64,000 bases of DNA, taken from Oscheius dolichura (taxonomy: Eukaryota; Nematoda; Chromadorea; Rhabditida; Rhabditidae). Under the pieces are notes generated by a model. The model searched no databases and was not told the DNA's origin. It worked only from the letters and a program-made list of their open reading frames with translations. Of this stretch, positions 9,567 to 21,735 are shown one piece after another. The stretch's first letter is position 1. Each line of letters opens with the position of its first letter. Position numbers and translations under genes: made by a program. The stretch is taken from contig OW051493.1 of the NCBI GenBank assembly GCA_932521035.1, positions 4,402,001-4,466,000 on the forward strand, in the 5' to 3' direction.

Positions 9567-12175
9567 TTAGAAGGCGATGATGATGGCCCCGATGACGTAG
9601 ATGACCATAGTTCCGAAGGAGGCGAGGTTGTTGAGGGCGGCGTGGATCTGGAGCCAGTCGGCGGCCGAGTCCTTCCCGGAGGTTCCGTCAGTCACAGGCT
9701 CGGATTCGCTTCCACAGCAGAGGTTGGCATTCAGGACGGAAGCCAGAAGGGTGTAGCGGTGTGCTGAAGGGGGAGGGAGGTACAAAATAGACGAGGAGGG
9801 CCTACCGGGAGGGAGCTTTCTCTTGACGCGAGCCATGGCGGCGATGAGGACGGTGATAATCAGACTGACTACGGTGACACTCATGGTGAAGGCGTAGAAA
9901 ATATCTAGAAGTGAGAATAAAGGGATACGGGAGGTGACCCACAGATCCTGGGGACATTGCCTCCGAAGCCGACCTGAGGTGTCTTATCGGCCATGAATTG
10001 GAAGGACATGAACTGGAGGAGAAGAGCAAACATCTTCACGTAGACCTGAATAGACCATTATCCCCTACGCGAAAAAAGAGGCCGGACCTGTTCCCTGAAC
10101 TTCCCGAAGAAAGGGGCGATGAGTAGCAAAAGAGCCGAAATTAGAACGGGCACGGTAAGCTCGATGGCCAAAGTCGTGGAACGGCGGCGGGCAGTGATGC
10201 AGATCTCCAGCTGTTCGGCTCTAAACCCCCGATCAAAAAAGAACCAGCACATAATCTCACTTGTTGTCCCCGTTCTCGGTCGTCTTCCTAATCCACGAGT
10301 TGTCAATGTGCCAGTTGCTGCGCAGCTCGGAGATATCCAACTGCTCTGAACCCTATTATTCGAGAGACGATTCGGGGGCGGCGATTACCTTCTTCGTTCT
10401 CCAAAAAGTACTTGATGTATCGCTTGTACAGGGTGGACTGGAGGTTGAAGCAGCAGTGTTTGATGTCCTGAACTCGAGAGTCTCCCTGTCTATCCAGGCC
10501 AACTCACGCTGGGGTACTCGGTATAGTCGGCCTCGCACTGTGCCTGCATCCGGAACTCCAGCCGGGCGGACACGTTGCCATTATTGTTGGATTTGATGTT
10601 CTGGAAGGAGACGTAGTCGGCCGATTGGGCAGCCGTCTGGTGTCTGGAACGGTCTCCGTCATCCGCCTCCCCTTCCCTCACTTATCACTCTGGACATCCG
10701 GCACCCACAGTCTGCCGAAGGATTTGATGTTGAGGGTGTCGGTCTTCCATTCGGACACGTCCCAGCGCAGCCGGCGGTCTTTCCACGACTGAAAGGGTCT
10801 CTTGTTTGTCTGTCCTCCTGCCACGAACCAGCTTGATATAGCCGTTGACGTTCATCTCCTTGAAGACCTCGTTCATCCAGAGCTGCCTGACCGCCGTGTG
10901 GAGGACCTGGACATCAAGAGTCTCCCCGGCGGCCACTGTCGGCGGCAGCAGCATCAGAGCATTTCCCTTGCCCTGCATGGTGTCGGCCTCTTTGGTCAAC
11001 TTGTAGAAGAGACACTCCTCCAGGACTTGATATTTGTGATGGGCAACATCCTCGATGTCTGGAAGAGGAATGCCATGAGTGGCCCTTGGCGGCGGATCTG
11101 CGACCGTTCTCTAATCCCCCCTGTCTGCCCAGTATCGGGGCCAATGCAGCTGTTTTCGACCGTCCTCCTCATAATTGAGCCGTCGTCCAATTGCCTCCCC
11201 CCGTGGTGGTCTTCCCCCCGTCGCACTTTTTCTTCCCTTCTGCTTTCCCGTAAAACAAACAAACACTCGACAAACACAACAAAAAGCAGGGAAACACCTG
11301 CTCGTGGCTATTAAGACATCGGCCGAGCCGGGTGGGGAGAGAGAGGGGGATCGTGACCGGGCACGGGGCAGGGGGTCGCTTACAGGTGGGGGAGAATGGA
11401 ACTGGTCCTCCCCCGATTAGAGACACACGCAGATGAGAAAAACGGGGGAGACGGATCGTTTCTCGAGGTGTGGACACACACTAACAAAACAAAGGAAAAA
11501 GAGGCATTAGAAACTGGAGGGCGCCGGAGGAAAACACAGGAGGATGACCACCGGAATGGCTGCAAAGATATTAGAAACGTCAACTTTGTGGCAACTGGAT
11601 ATACCGCGAACAGAGCAAAAAGTGGACAGTTGACAGAGGAAAAGAAGGGAAACAGAGGGACAGCCAGGGGATGAGTGGCTATTGGCCGTTCTCAGCGGAT
11701 ATCCCTCTGTTAATGGACTGTACGCGCTTTGGTTGCAGGAGCCCATTGAGCATAAGTGAATATTTTCAGAAGAGATTTGAAGCTATGAGAAAATTTAGAG
11801 ATTTGGACCAAATCACCAAATCATTTGATTGAAAATGTCTCACATAGTTGTGGAAACCCCATTCGAGAGCCCGCTATGGACCAGGGACCAGAGATATTCT
11901 CTTAGGGGATTTCCCCTCTTACCAGTTAGAAGGATATCTGGGTCGGCAATTTATTTTTTCGGCTTCTTTTCGGCCAAGTGAAATGAGACAACTGGGCCTA
12001 ATTGCGTGGCACCTGCTGTGCCAGCCAAGGGGTCAAGTGATAATTACGGTCGGATGGCCCTCCCTGAAGTAGGTCACCCCAACTGACCGCTGATATTGCC
12101 TTTCCAACGACAATCCGAATCGAAAGCGACGACCAGCGCGAGCAGCGATGCAAGTCGAGCTACGAGAAGGGGCAT
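9567..12175 (-). CDS. Cys-loop ligand-gated ion channel subunit, divergent
   Basis: Pentameric ligand-gated channel subunit of the plasma membrane. It starts at 12175 with a signal peptide (MPLLVARLASLLALVVA). The ectodomain has the family's loop D/A region (WKDRRLRWDVSEW and FGRLWVPDVQS). The Cys-loop has exactly 13 residues between the cysteines (CEADYTEYPSDIKHC). Helices follow: VPVLISALLLLIAPFFG (TM1), VYVKMFALLLQFMSFQF (TM2), FTMSVTVVSLIITVLIAAM (TM3) and a C-terminal TM4 (FGTMVIYVIGAIIIAF). About nine introns are 36-50 nt, but intron 1 is about 1 kb. The usual vicinal cysteines of nicotinic loop C are not seen, and TM2 lacks a familiar cation or anion selectivity signature. Transmitter and ion preference therefore cannot be told; it resembles nematode lgc genes of unknown ligand. 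It diverges from the acyltransferase gene, 357 bp away. Confidence 0.85.
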
Positions 12176-12496
12176 GGCCGACTGACGACGACCTCAAACA
12201 CCGCCCCCCTCGCCAAATAGAACATACAAAAGGCTGCGGTCAGCTCTCAGCGCTTAGTGACCACCACACGCTTCCCTTCCCCACACAACAACACTTCCTG
12301 ATTTAGGGATAATTGAGTCTAACCAGTTACCTGGACCCGGGAGGATGGCAGGAGGATGGCCAAGGACCGAGGAGGGGATTAGGGTGACACTGGGCACACA
12401 AGGGCAATGGCCTCGGCAGGTGACTCAACCGGGCTGATCTACTCTACTTTTTGTCTGACATCATGGTTGAACCTTCGTTATCGGCCACAGCGTTGG

Positions 12497-12504
12497 TATA
12501 AAAG
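12497..12504 (+). promoter_or_regulatory. TATA box of the NRF-6-type gene
   Basis: TATAAAAG stands 36 bp upstream of the ATG at 12533, the same spacing as for the small secreted gene at 5.7 kb. Confidence 0.65.
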
Positions 12505-12532
12505 TGATTAGTGACCTGGACACCTTGCGGCC

Positions 12533-15280
12533 ATGATCTGCTTCTTCTTTCTCTCCGCCATCCTCTCTGCCGCGGTGTCCTCTTCGGTCAGTCCTTCATC
12601 CAGGGCTCACCAACCGTGGGGCCATTACAGACCGAGAGAATCGGACATCTGAACATTTCCAGTGGCTGTAGTGAGGACATACAGACATGGCTCGTAGCTA
12701 TCGAACACTTTGGAGCCGAGGCCGTCGAGTGCATTGCCGAACGGGGGAATTGCTCACAAGCTACCAAGGAAAAACTGGGCAAGGACTTCTTCGCACTGAA
12801 ACGTGGCTCTTTATATGTTTGTGAAAATATAGATCTATTCAGAACTGGATGCCTTTGGCCGACAGCCAGCCGGCTTCCTCGATTTGACTTTCACCAGTCC
12901 CGGATCGGTGGCCGAGTGTAAGGAGGTCGGGGACAACTTCTACTATGGTACACAGTACTGCTACTTGAATAGTCACTTGGTTAGGATGCACTTACCCACT
13001 TCAGAGTCGCTTTTAGAGCCCGAACTGTACCGGCTTGCCCACTTTCCGAAAGGCCATCTGTATGCCCAGGTCCTGCACAGAAGAGGTAGTGTTCCCTTTA
13101 CAAGAGAACAGAGCAAAAGTCTAGTTCGCATCACCTGCGATAATCTACAGCTTATCGGTAGAAAGATTGCGGCGTTCACGAATGACGAAGGGGAAAACGG
13201 AAGAGCGAAACTATAGAATACGGGAGCGGTTCAGGATATCTTGGAAATCTTCGACCACTACCGGGCCGTGTCCCTGCTCCACCATTGCAGCGTCGACTGT
13301 CTCCCGACGGAGTCCGAAACAGACGCGTTCTTCTGGATCTACTCGTGGGTGACCTGTCACCTGTAAAATTCTCCATTTCCAGCTCGTTTATGTTGGCCCT
13401 GGCGACACTTTGCCTTATGGCCACTATTACAGATTACTTGGCAGAGGGGACCACTCTACTTGCCTCTGTGAAATCCTCTCTCGGTTAGAAAAGTACACTT
13501 TACAAGAAAAGGTCCATAGGAATGAAATTGTTGCTGATGTTCTCCTTCTACACCAACGGGGCCGCCATCTTGGACACCGCTCCCCCCAAGCAGGGCCACC
13601 TCCGATGTGTTGACTGTATCCGTTTCTTATCCATGCTCTGGGTGGTCTCTGGCCACGTCATGGAAATGTGGCTCCATAACGGTATGGACACTGGGAGAAG
13701 TCTAACCCCCTTCAGATAGTCTGTATGTCTTGGGGACCGTGGGAGATCCGATACTGTCAGACACGTTGACCAATGCCTTCTTTGCCGTGGACACTTTCTT
13801 CGCCCTCTCGGGGATCATGGTCTCCTATCTCTTTTTCAAGGTCTCCTCTTCCAATTCCCCTTCCATAAAATGGTATTTCAGGCCGTCTTAAAGAATAGAA
13901 ATGTGGTGAAGAGTCCCCTAACGTGGATCCTCTTCTATGTCCATCGCTATCTCCGGTATCCCTCGGTCCACTCCTTTACTCTTCCTTTCAGCCTGACCCC
14001 TCCGTACATGCTCTTCATTTGCTTCTACATAGCCTTCGTCCCCTTTTTCGGTGGCCTGGCCGTCATCGACCTCAATCTTCCCCAAACCGTAGAAGTTTGT
14101 CGTAAGTATTGGTGGAAGAATCTCCTCTATTTCAACAACTTTGATGATTCCACAAATGTAAGAACGGCCACTGGCCCTCAGTCGACCTCTTCCAGTGTTA
14201 CGGGCACACCTGGTACCTGGCCTGTGACATGCAGATCTACATTGTGGCCCCGCTCTTCCTCCTCTGTTTCTATTTCAACCATCTCCTCGGGGCCGCGTCC
14301 ATCGTGGCCGCCTGTGCCGGCAGTGTCGGTTTGACCTTTGGGATGGTCTACCACTACGACATCGAGGTGTCCGAAGATCGCTATCAGTGAGTGTCTCTCT
14401 CCACCTCATCCTCATTCCCTTCAGGACCCGAGCGTTGTTCTCGAAGAAGTTGTACTCGGTGCCGTGGATACGGTGTACTCCTTATCTGATCGGCATCTGG
14501 GCCGGCTACATTCTCGCAACCAAAAGACTATCGAAGCGAGCCAACTGGTACCCGGTCAGTGCCCTGTCCCCCTTTCAACTCCTTCCAGCTCGTCTCCCTC
14601 ATTCTTTGGTGTTTCTTTCTCGCGGTGGCCCTGGCCTGTGTCTATGGGGCTCATGACTATCTCGACTTCCACATAAACTGGAGGTATTCCCCCCTCCCCC
14701 TCCATCTAAACGGCTCTTCAGCAAATTCACGAGGTCTGCCTACTACTCGTTCAGTCGCATTGGATGGGGCCTCTTCGTCTCATGGGTCGTCCTCGCCAAT
14801 TTCTACGGATATGGCGGTACGGACTGTTCTTTCTTTAAACTGCTACCCTACAGGTCCTATTGCCAAATTCATGGAGCATCCCCTGTGGCAACCGTTGGGT
14901 CGACTGAGCTACACGGCCTACCTGGTCCATCGTTTCATCACGTACTACTTCTTCGACCTCCTGGACAAGCCCCTCCATTTCGCCAGCATCTGGCAGCAGG
15001 TACAGCTCCTTGCCTTTCTCTCTGACGACATCTTCAGTTCCTCGGCTACACCATCCCAATCACCCTCATGTCCTACACCCTTGCCCTTCTCTGGAGTTGT
15101 CTCTGCGAGATACCAATCCTAAAAGTGGAGAAATTCTGTGTAGAGAAAGTGATCGGTGGGATGACGGAAAGAGAGAATAAAGAGAAAAAGGAGGATAACT
15201 GGGCCTCCCACCAAGAAGACCGTCCAGGAGCACTCGACGAGGCTGCACAAGGAAACGAAGAAGACGGGCCCGAGGAATGA
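12533..15280 (+). CDS. NRF-6-type membrane acyltransferase (acyltransferase 3 family)
   Basis: The protein begins with a signal peptide (MICFFFLSAILSAAVSS), followed by a luminal NRF domain with spaced cysteines (SGCSEDIQTW, VECIAERGNC, AECKEVGDNF, YCYLNSHL). A membrane helix (SSFMLALATLCLMATITDYL) leads into the acyltransferase-3 core. That core has FSFYTNGAAIL and CIRFLSMLWVVSGHVMEMW with the typical His, then FFAVDTFFALSGIMVSYLFF and HTWYLACDMQIYIVAPLFL with the typical W-x-D/M-Q motif. Further helices run up to GYTIPITLMSYTLALLWSCL. The tail is charged (Glu/Lys-rich). In C. elegans NRF-6 and NDG-4 act in the gut and skin in lipid and drug uptake; the acyl donor and acceptor are not established. 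Introns are 35-50 nt. The joins around 13000-13370 are the least certain. A polyadenylation signal lies near 15308. Confidence 0.87.
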
Positions 15281-15534
15281 ATATCCGTTTGGATTGTGAA
15301 TTTAATAATAAAGGGTGCCTGCCAGAGCCCAGTAGAATCAGTCGATAAATTAGCCGACCGGAAGCCGTCTGACGTCGTCCACATCTCTCAAAATATATTA
15401 ATTCACAATGCCACCCAAAATGACCTCTATGCCTTCTGAAATCGTCGCCTGAATCCGACTCACAACATTCGATTCTACCAATTCTTGTGTCTTCCCTGAA
15501 CGTAGTAAAATCTGGTCTTGTGCTCTATTAGGAA

Positions 15535-15625
15535 GATCAGCGAACAGAGAAGATATATAGAGAAGCTGATTGGATAGCGGAAAGAGAGAAGAAAGTGAAA
15601 AAGGAGGAGAACTGAATATTCATTT
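15535..15625 (+). pseudogene. Vestigial copy of the NRF-6-type gene's last exon
   Basis: The stretch around 15545-15620 repeats, with changes, the sequence at about 15140-15205 that encodes the charged tail of the acyltransferase. Shared blocks include tagagaa, cggaaagagagaa and aaaaaggagga, in the same order and strand. In the copy a stop (TGA) soon interrupts the frame. It overlaps the 3' end of the convergent CoA-transferase gene. It looks like the remnant of a tandem duplication; the match was judged by eye. Confidence 0.4.
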
Positions 15626-17321
15626 ACTGGGCATACACTTGAGCCGGTCGAAGGCGGCCTTCTCCAGGGGCTCCCTGTCGTCCGGGTGGGCGATGTCGAT
15701 GAGTGCCCGAGCCCGTTGCCTGACATTTTTCCCCCACATCTCCGCGATCCCGTGCTCCGTCACGATGTAGTGGACGTGTCCCCTCGTGGTCACAACCCCT
15801 GCCCCTGGAGGAAGCGTCGGCACTATCTTCGACTTTCCCCTCGAAGTCCGGGAGGGCAGGGCGATAATCGACTTGCCCAAGCCGTCCCTGGCCGTGGCTG
15901 CTCCTGTGATAAAGTCCACCTGCCCTCCGAAACCTAAACCTCTTCCCTTTCCGGGTTACTGTAATGTTCTAACCCGAGTAAAAGGAGCTGCCGATGGAGT
16001 CGGACACGACCTGCCCCGTGAGATCCACCTCCAGGGCCGAGTTGATTGCCGTCATCCTCGAGTTTTGCCGGATGACATCGGCATGGTTTGTCCAGCCACA
16101 ACAGGCGAAATCTAATGGCAATGCCTCTTATAAATAGGAGAAAAGACCTACAAAAGGAGGGGTTCCGGTGGAGGGTGTCATAAAACCGGCGAGTTCCGAA
16201 GGCAAAGCTGGCTACTATCTGCAACAAGGCGGTCCTCTCCGCCTTTCCTCGCTTACTTTTCCCTGCTGGACTGTCTTCTTCTGGTTGTTTATTACTCCTT
16301 TGTCGATCAGATCCAGCACCCCGTCGCTGACCAGTTCGGTATGTACTCCCAGGTCCGTATGGTTAACCATAGCTTTTAGTGTCGAGTCGGGAATCGCCCC
16401 AATACCTGAGCCCGGTTATATTGTCCTTCCTCTTCCTCTCTACCCATTTGTAGCGTGGCTCCGTTCTCCACCAGATTTTCAGCGATGATTTTGCCTATTC
16501 GGTCCTCGACTTCACTGAATGGCTCGTCCTTCCCCTTGATGTAGACGGGCCTGGCCGTCTCCACAAGGCTGTCGATGTGCGAGATGTGGATGACACCCTC
16601 TCCGAAGGTGTACGGCATTGTTGGATTGACCACGGCTAAACAGAAAGACTCCTCTATCCCCAGTTCCACTAACCAATAATCTTTTTCGCATGGGTTGCCG
16701 CTGCAAACGAGCAGTCGATGTCCGTCCCCATCGAGCAGAAGCCACGCTCATCTGAATCTTGTCCCTAATTTATGGGGGATTGTACCGGGAGGGGTGACGG
16801 ATATCAGGGCCACGTCGACGTTGTGTGCTCCGGTCTGGTAGAGTCGGGGGATGTCAGACAGGAAGACGGGGATGTAGTCGGCCTGACCTTCAACGAGAGA
16901 TTGTCCCTTCCCTCTGCCCGTTACCTTCTTTAACCAGCGGCCTCGTGTAGCCGTCGATAAATAGACAATTCGAGCGAACCTTCCCTAGAGCATTCTCCGT
17001 TTTCTACCCCCAGAGAAGCCCACTAACCCCAATATTTCTGCTGGGTCCAGGGGATGTTACCACACAAAATAATGTGACTCATGCGGACATCCCTCAGCCC
17101 GTCACTTTCAACCCGTTGACAGATCGCCTCCAACAGTTCCGTGGGGGTGGATGCGTGGGAATGGACAAATATATCAGAATCTGAAGAAAATGGTTGAAAG
17201 GGAGCGGGAGGTGGACACCTGATTGGATCGAAGAGACAGCCTCGGCCGGACTGGCTCGACGAGGAGTCTTTCCTTGGAGAGGAGACCAGAGACGGGAGAG
17301 ACACCGCCGGGTGGAATGCAT
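15620..17321 (-). CDS. Mitochondrial acetyl-CoA hydrolase / 4-hydroxybutyrate CoA-transferase family
   Basis: The enzyme moves or hydrolyses CoA thioesters, probably acetyl-CoA, in mitochondria. The N-terminus (MHSTRRCLSRLWSPLQ) is rich in Arg and Ser and lacks acidic residues, as in a mitochondrial presequence. Then come the family's segments: HASTPTELLEAI, FIDGYTRPLVKEG, ADYIPVFLSDIPRLY, DVALISVTPPG, GTDIDCSFAAATHAKK and VVNPTMPYTFGEGVIHISHI. GATLQMGIGAIPDSTL and LGVHTELVSDGVLDLI lead to INSALEVDLTGQV, which carries the catalytic Glu that forms the CoA ester. The C-terminus has GGQVDFITGAATARDG and EHGIAEMWGKNVRQRA. Length is about 470 residues, normal for the family. The ATG at 17321 is placed immediately after a pyrimidine-rich acceptor (tttattcag), pointing to trans-splicing at the start. 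The C. elegans acer-1 product is of this type. Confidence 0.87.
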
Positions 17322-17962
17322 CTGAATAAACGAAAAGAAGTATGACCAGAAAAATGTGACGGGATCGTTTGCAAAATGTTCGTGCAAGTGGGGATGAAAG
17401 GGGGAATGGTTCGCTCGTTCAATAGAAAGGGAGAAAGAATGGCGGCGACGGGTGCAGGAAACGTGGCAAGGTTTTCCTACAGACTTACGAACTAATCTGG
17501 GTAGAGCAAACGAAAGCGCAGAAGAAAAGGTAAGATGGAGGGAAATGTCTCGGATCAGACGTTTCGCCGGGTGGTCGTTATCGATCACGATAAAATAGAT
17601 GTCGCCCCCCAAAGAATGGTCAGTGGGCGCATAGGCCAAACCAAGCAGATTGTTTCAGTGTGTGCCGAATCATGGAATGACATAAAACACAATGAGTACA
17701 AAAAACGATTCATAATCTTGAGATAATAGCACAGATCAAGAGGCAATTGAATAAACATTTAGACCCATGCCTGACCCTTAAACTATAGTACTATAAAGAA
17801 ACTTATACCGTTTAGCCTACACGTAATAAAATAAGTACAGTCAATTTTTCGTTTCTTTTTCTACGTTTCAATCAATGCAAAGGATAACAAAGGGGGTGAT
17901 CTAGGAAAGTGTACAACAGATGAAGGGTTGTGTGAAAAAAAAGGCAGAAGAATGACAAATCG
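17322..17962. other. Intergenic region and GC-to-AT border
   Basis: It holds the promoter side of the CoA-transferase gene and the 3' flank of TNPO3. Base composition changes from GC-rich to AT-rich near 17650-17750. A 63-codon + frame at 17535 has no supporting splice sites or motifs, and I see no gene. Confidence 0.5.
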
Positions 17963-20900
17963 TTAGTTATAAAGTTGTATGAGATCGCGAATTTCGTTGA
18001 ATACCTCTCTGCTCGAAGTACACAATGGGCTGAAAATAATAACGTATAGCGAAAAAGGAGAACTTTTACTTGTCAGTAATATTAGCAATAAACTGCGAAA
18101 GTTGTGTGTCAGTCGCCGCAAGGCTACCACGAGGTAGTTGGGAAACGGCCTGCATTAACCATTGTTTATATTTCTAAAATTATGAATTAGCGTAAAATTA
18201 AATCTCACCTGGGTATCATATTTTCCGGTCATAAAAATGATTTCTGCCAAGTCTCGCCGAAGGTTTCCAGTCACAGAAAAAATAGCTGCATGTAGACAAT
18301 GGAAAATAAGAGAAGGTGCATAATGGAATAGAATTTCTTCAGCTTTTTCGACACCAGCATCTCGGTAGTTGCGCTAAGATAAAAGTTTACAAGAAGAATG
18401 AATACGTCCTTACTCTCCGAGCATTGTTTAGTTGATCAATATGATCGGTAAAAAATTTGGTTACACTGCGATTAGCCTCTTGATGATCTATCGAAAGGCC
18501 TATTAGGGCATATTTATAAATATCAATAGCAATAGGATGTTCAAAAAATGTTGATGGAGCCTTTTGAACAAATCTGTAACATGATGTAAACATCAGTATT
18601 CTTTAGTCTTACCGCCCGGCAAGACGGAAAAAGTCGTCTACAGTGTCCGGATTATCTCTCATGGTGTGAACTATGTTTTGATGGGATTCCAAAAATTGAA
18701 ATGTAACAGTCGACAAATGCTGAAATTTGTTTTGTTAATAATAAACAAATAAAAATACTTGGAGCATTTGTATAAGCCCAGGCCTTGCCGGTTCAATACC
18801 TCCATATTCATCCACAAGAATTGATGCAAGATACAATACGCACGAATGGGGGTAGTTCGAATATATTGCCATTAGCTCAGTAATGATTGGATCCAAGAAT
18901 ATACAGGATTGTGGTCCTAGGGAGCGGACAAGGTACCTTAATTGATTATACGGAAAAATGCTACAAAATATCACACCTTAGAGCGCGGCAAGCATGCTCT
19001 ACTGTACGATGTCTAGCTTGGTAACGATTTAAAACATTTCTAAGACATTCGAACAAATGGCTTGCGACTTCACTCCACGGTGCGGGAATGGGAGGCCCAT
19101 TCGGATCAGTCTGTAATTATATATTTTTTAAAAAGAACCTTATAAATCTTACTTGCCAAGGCCGGACTTGCTTAAAAATTGCAGAGATTCTATCTACCCA
19201 GATAACCGCATCTTTTGCTACAAATGACCAGGAATCAGTAGTCGGAATGTTTTCTTCATTTCCCGCTACGGGTTTTCCATTTGTTTCGTTGATAAGAATC
19301 TATAAGCGTGTTGCCCTTTAAAAATTAGGCATACCTCTTTTAACTTGACAACAATGGGTTCACACATCTGGTTCAAGCAAGAACGTATTTCTAATGGCTC
19401 CAGATTAACAACAATTGATGCTGCACCTAACACGTATTGGTAAATCCTAAACTCCCTAAACCACCTCTTAGTAAATTTGTGATGGACAGCTCCATCTCAC
19501 GGCCTTTACTAGCGCTTTGCTCTAGAACCGCAATGTGCCCCATCAAATGTGGAAATATAGGTTGTAGTCGGGAATTGGAACGAGCAACTATCTGAAGAAA
19601 AAACCATTTTTCTAATAACGACCACTCTACTTTTTCAATTGCATCGGTTGTATATTTTGAGTATTTAGGATTAGAGACGAGCACTAGAAGCCAGTTAATA
19701 ACTTTACCTAAGGAAACAATTAAATCGATTGAAAGAATCGTACTTATTTGATCAGAATGTTTTTCCAGCCATTCATCGCACCCTCCTAAAAGCTCAACGG
19801 AAGTAACAATTAAGGCGGGATGTGTAGCTACAGGTAATGAAAGGATAGCATTAACTATTTCAGCAAGCACCCCGTCTTCTTCCCTAAAATCACCATAAGC
19901 GATAAATATGTGATGAAAAACTAACGGAACAATGTTGTGAACAACGGCAGCAATAATATATAAGGCGGCTTCCATTTCATCCCATGTACTGTTTTGAGAA
20001 GCTGAGCAAGTTTTTAACATTCCGTACATCATGTTCACGCATTCATTTGTTCCTACAATGTATACAACGTCTTTTACAGTCTCCGACACCTGAATAATTA
20101 ACTCTGTAAATAAATGGTAAAGCCAGACCTTCATGCGAAAACACATGAATTCACTTGACTCATCGGGAACATCCTCGTCATCAGAATCAAATCGAGAATG
20201 ACGATAAAGAGCATATAAATAACGCTCCACATAGGGCTTGTACTGGAGAATATGAGCGTCGTCGTCAATCATAAAAAGAGCTTCTGATAACCTATACCAA
20301 ACATTAAAAGTTTTCTCAATAATCTTAATTTTGTTGTTGTTAGGAGTTTATCAAAACTACCGAATATTCATGAAATCCCGCTAGGAGTAGAAGGAGTTCG
20401 AGAGAATGTAAGCTGCCCAACTCATCTGTTTTGTTGCTAGGTTCATTTACCATGTTCTCAACTAATGTTTCATTGAGCTCGGTAAAAATACGAGCATAAT
20501 TCTGAAGTCTGAAAATCAGGCCAAACTATGCAACAACTTCAGCGTACTGGTAAAGATCCTCTTTAGCAACCGCAGTTTCATAGGCAGGAACTAGTTGATA
20601 GGTTTGTTTTTGTATACTTCGAGCAAGTGATCGATGGCATCCCTTGTCTTCTGCAATAATTGCTGCGGCAACAATGCACTCTGTTGCAGCATCATGAAGC
20701 GCATTTGATGAAGTAAGTGCCTATTTTGTTTTTGATAGAAAATTAGTTTATACCTACCAAAATGTGAAACGCTGACTTCAAAAGTGTTCCTTCCGCTATT
20801 GAATCCGTGCAAAGTGCGGGGTTGTCCAAAAATGCAGCAAGGCACTGTAGTACTCTCTTCAAAATTTCCTCGTCGGTATGGTGCTCACGTAGAACCGTTT

Positions 20901-21608
20901 CCTTGAAATAATTCAGTTGTTAAAAAGAGGCAATTGTACCAAATACTGTGTTACAGTAGCTACACTGGATGCAAGTTCTTCTCTAATGGCCTTCCTTCTA
21001 TTTTCACCAACACGAATACTCTTCATTTCTTCAGGAAAAACTTTTAGAAGTACAAGCATCATTCGTGTCCGATCTCCATCAAGTGTTGAACATCTGAAAC
21101 AATTGTAAATGTAAAAAGAATTTTAGAAGAAAGACTAACTGCGCCAAGAAGTCAATGATCCAGTTATTCCATTCCGGATTTTGTATATAAAGATCCGCTA
21201 TAGCTAGGCATAATTGTGTCATTGTCGATTCGCCCAAATGGTCACCAGGAACGGGATGAATATGGCTAAATAACTATTGTAAGAAAAGAAAAAAACCAAA
21301 CCATAAGTGATTGATCAATGATTCTCTGAGAGACAATAAACTTGAATCGGGAATTTCCTTTAACGACTTCAATATTTTCTGGCGAAGTGTTTGCGCCGCA
21401 AAACAACAACAAAGAGGATCTTTTCTTTCACCCAAAATTCTGTCACATATTGTCCAGGCTTCAATCTATAAAAACTATGAACTAAATAAATGAAGCAACT
21501 TACTGAAGTGGAAAAATCGGACATCCATTTCTGGAGCTCAGGAATATTAGTTCCGCGGTAAAACTCCGTAATGTGACGGTAAGCTATTTCTACATCTCCA
21601 TCAGTCAT
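17963..21608 (-). CDS. TNPO3: Transportin-3 (importin-beta family nuclear import receptor)
   Basis: HEAT-repeat import receptor for phosphorylated SR-type splicing factors, moving between cytoplasm and nucleus with Ran. The N-terminal exons read EAWTICDRILGERKD and CCFAAQTLRQKI then SLRESLINH, matching the first repeats of TNPO3 and importin-13, and later TQLCLAIADLYIQ. The large central exon (19427-20272) has WDEMEAALYIIAAVVHNI, VATHPALIVTSVELLGG and LRGGLGSLGF. The C-terminus ends NEIRDLIQLYN at the TAA at 17963. About 15 short introns split the gene and the product is near 930 residues, close to the family's usual length. The FAAQT segment favours TNPO3 over importin-13 and CSE1. The start is given at the ATG at 21608; one 8 codons upstream is also in frame. 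Upstream lies MNAT1, whose polyadenylation signal near 21700 precedes an acceptor-like tatctag, as in a nematode operon. Confidence 0.85.
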
Positions 21609-21735
21609 ACTGTTTGCCTTGTATTTAAACACGAAATAGAAATCAACAAAGTATAGACGGTGTATACCTAGATAAGCATTTTGAACTCAGGCAATAAAAA
21701 GTTTATTGATAAATGCAACCTAATGACTATAAAAT

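Noticed and set aside
13350-13380. A 20-nt intron in the acyltransferase gene
   Set aside because: A 38-nt intron starting 18 nt earlier gives the same acceptor and a good frame, so the ultra-short version is not needed.
17094-17639. 181-codon minus frame running into the CoA-transferase start
   Set aside because: It simply extends the first exon upstream through the acceptor at 17322; the mitochondrial presequence and AG|ATG favour the shorter start.
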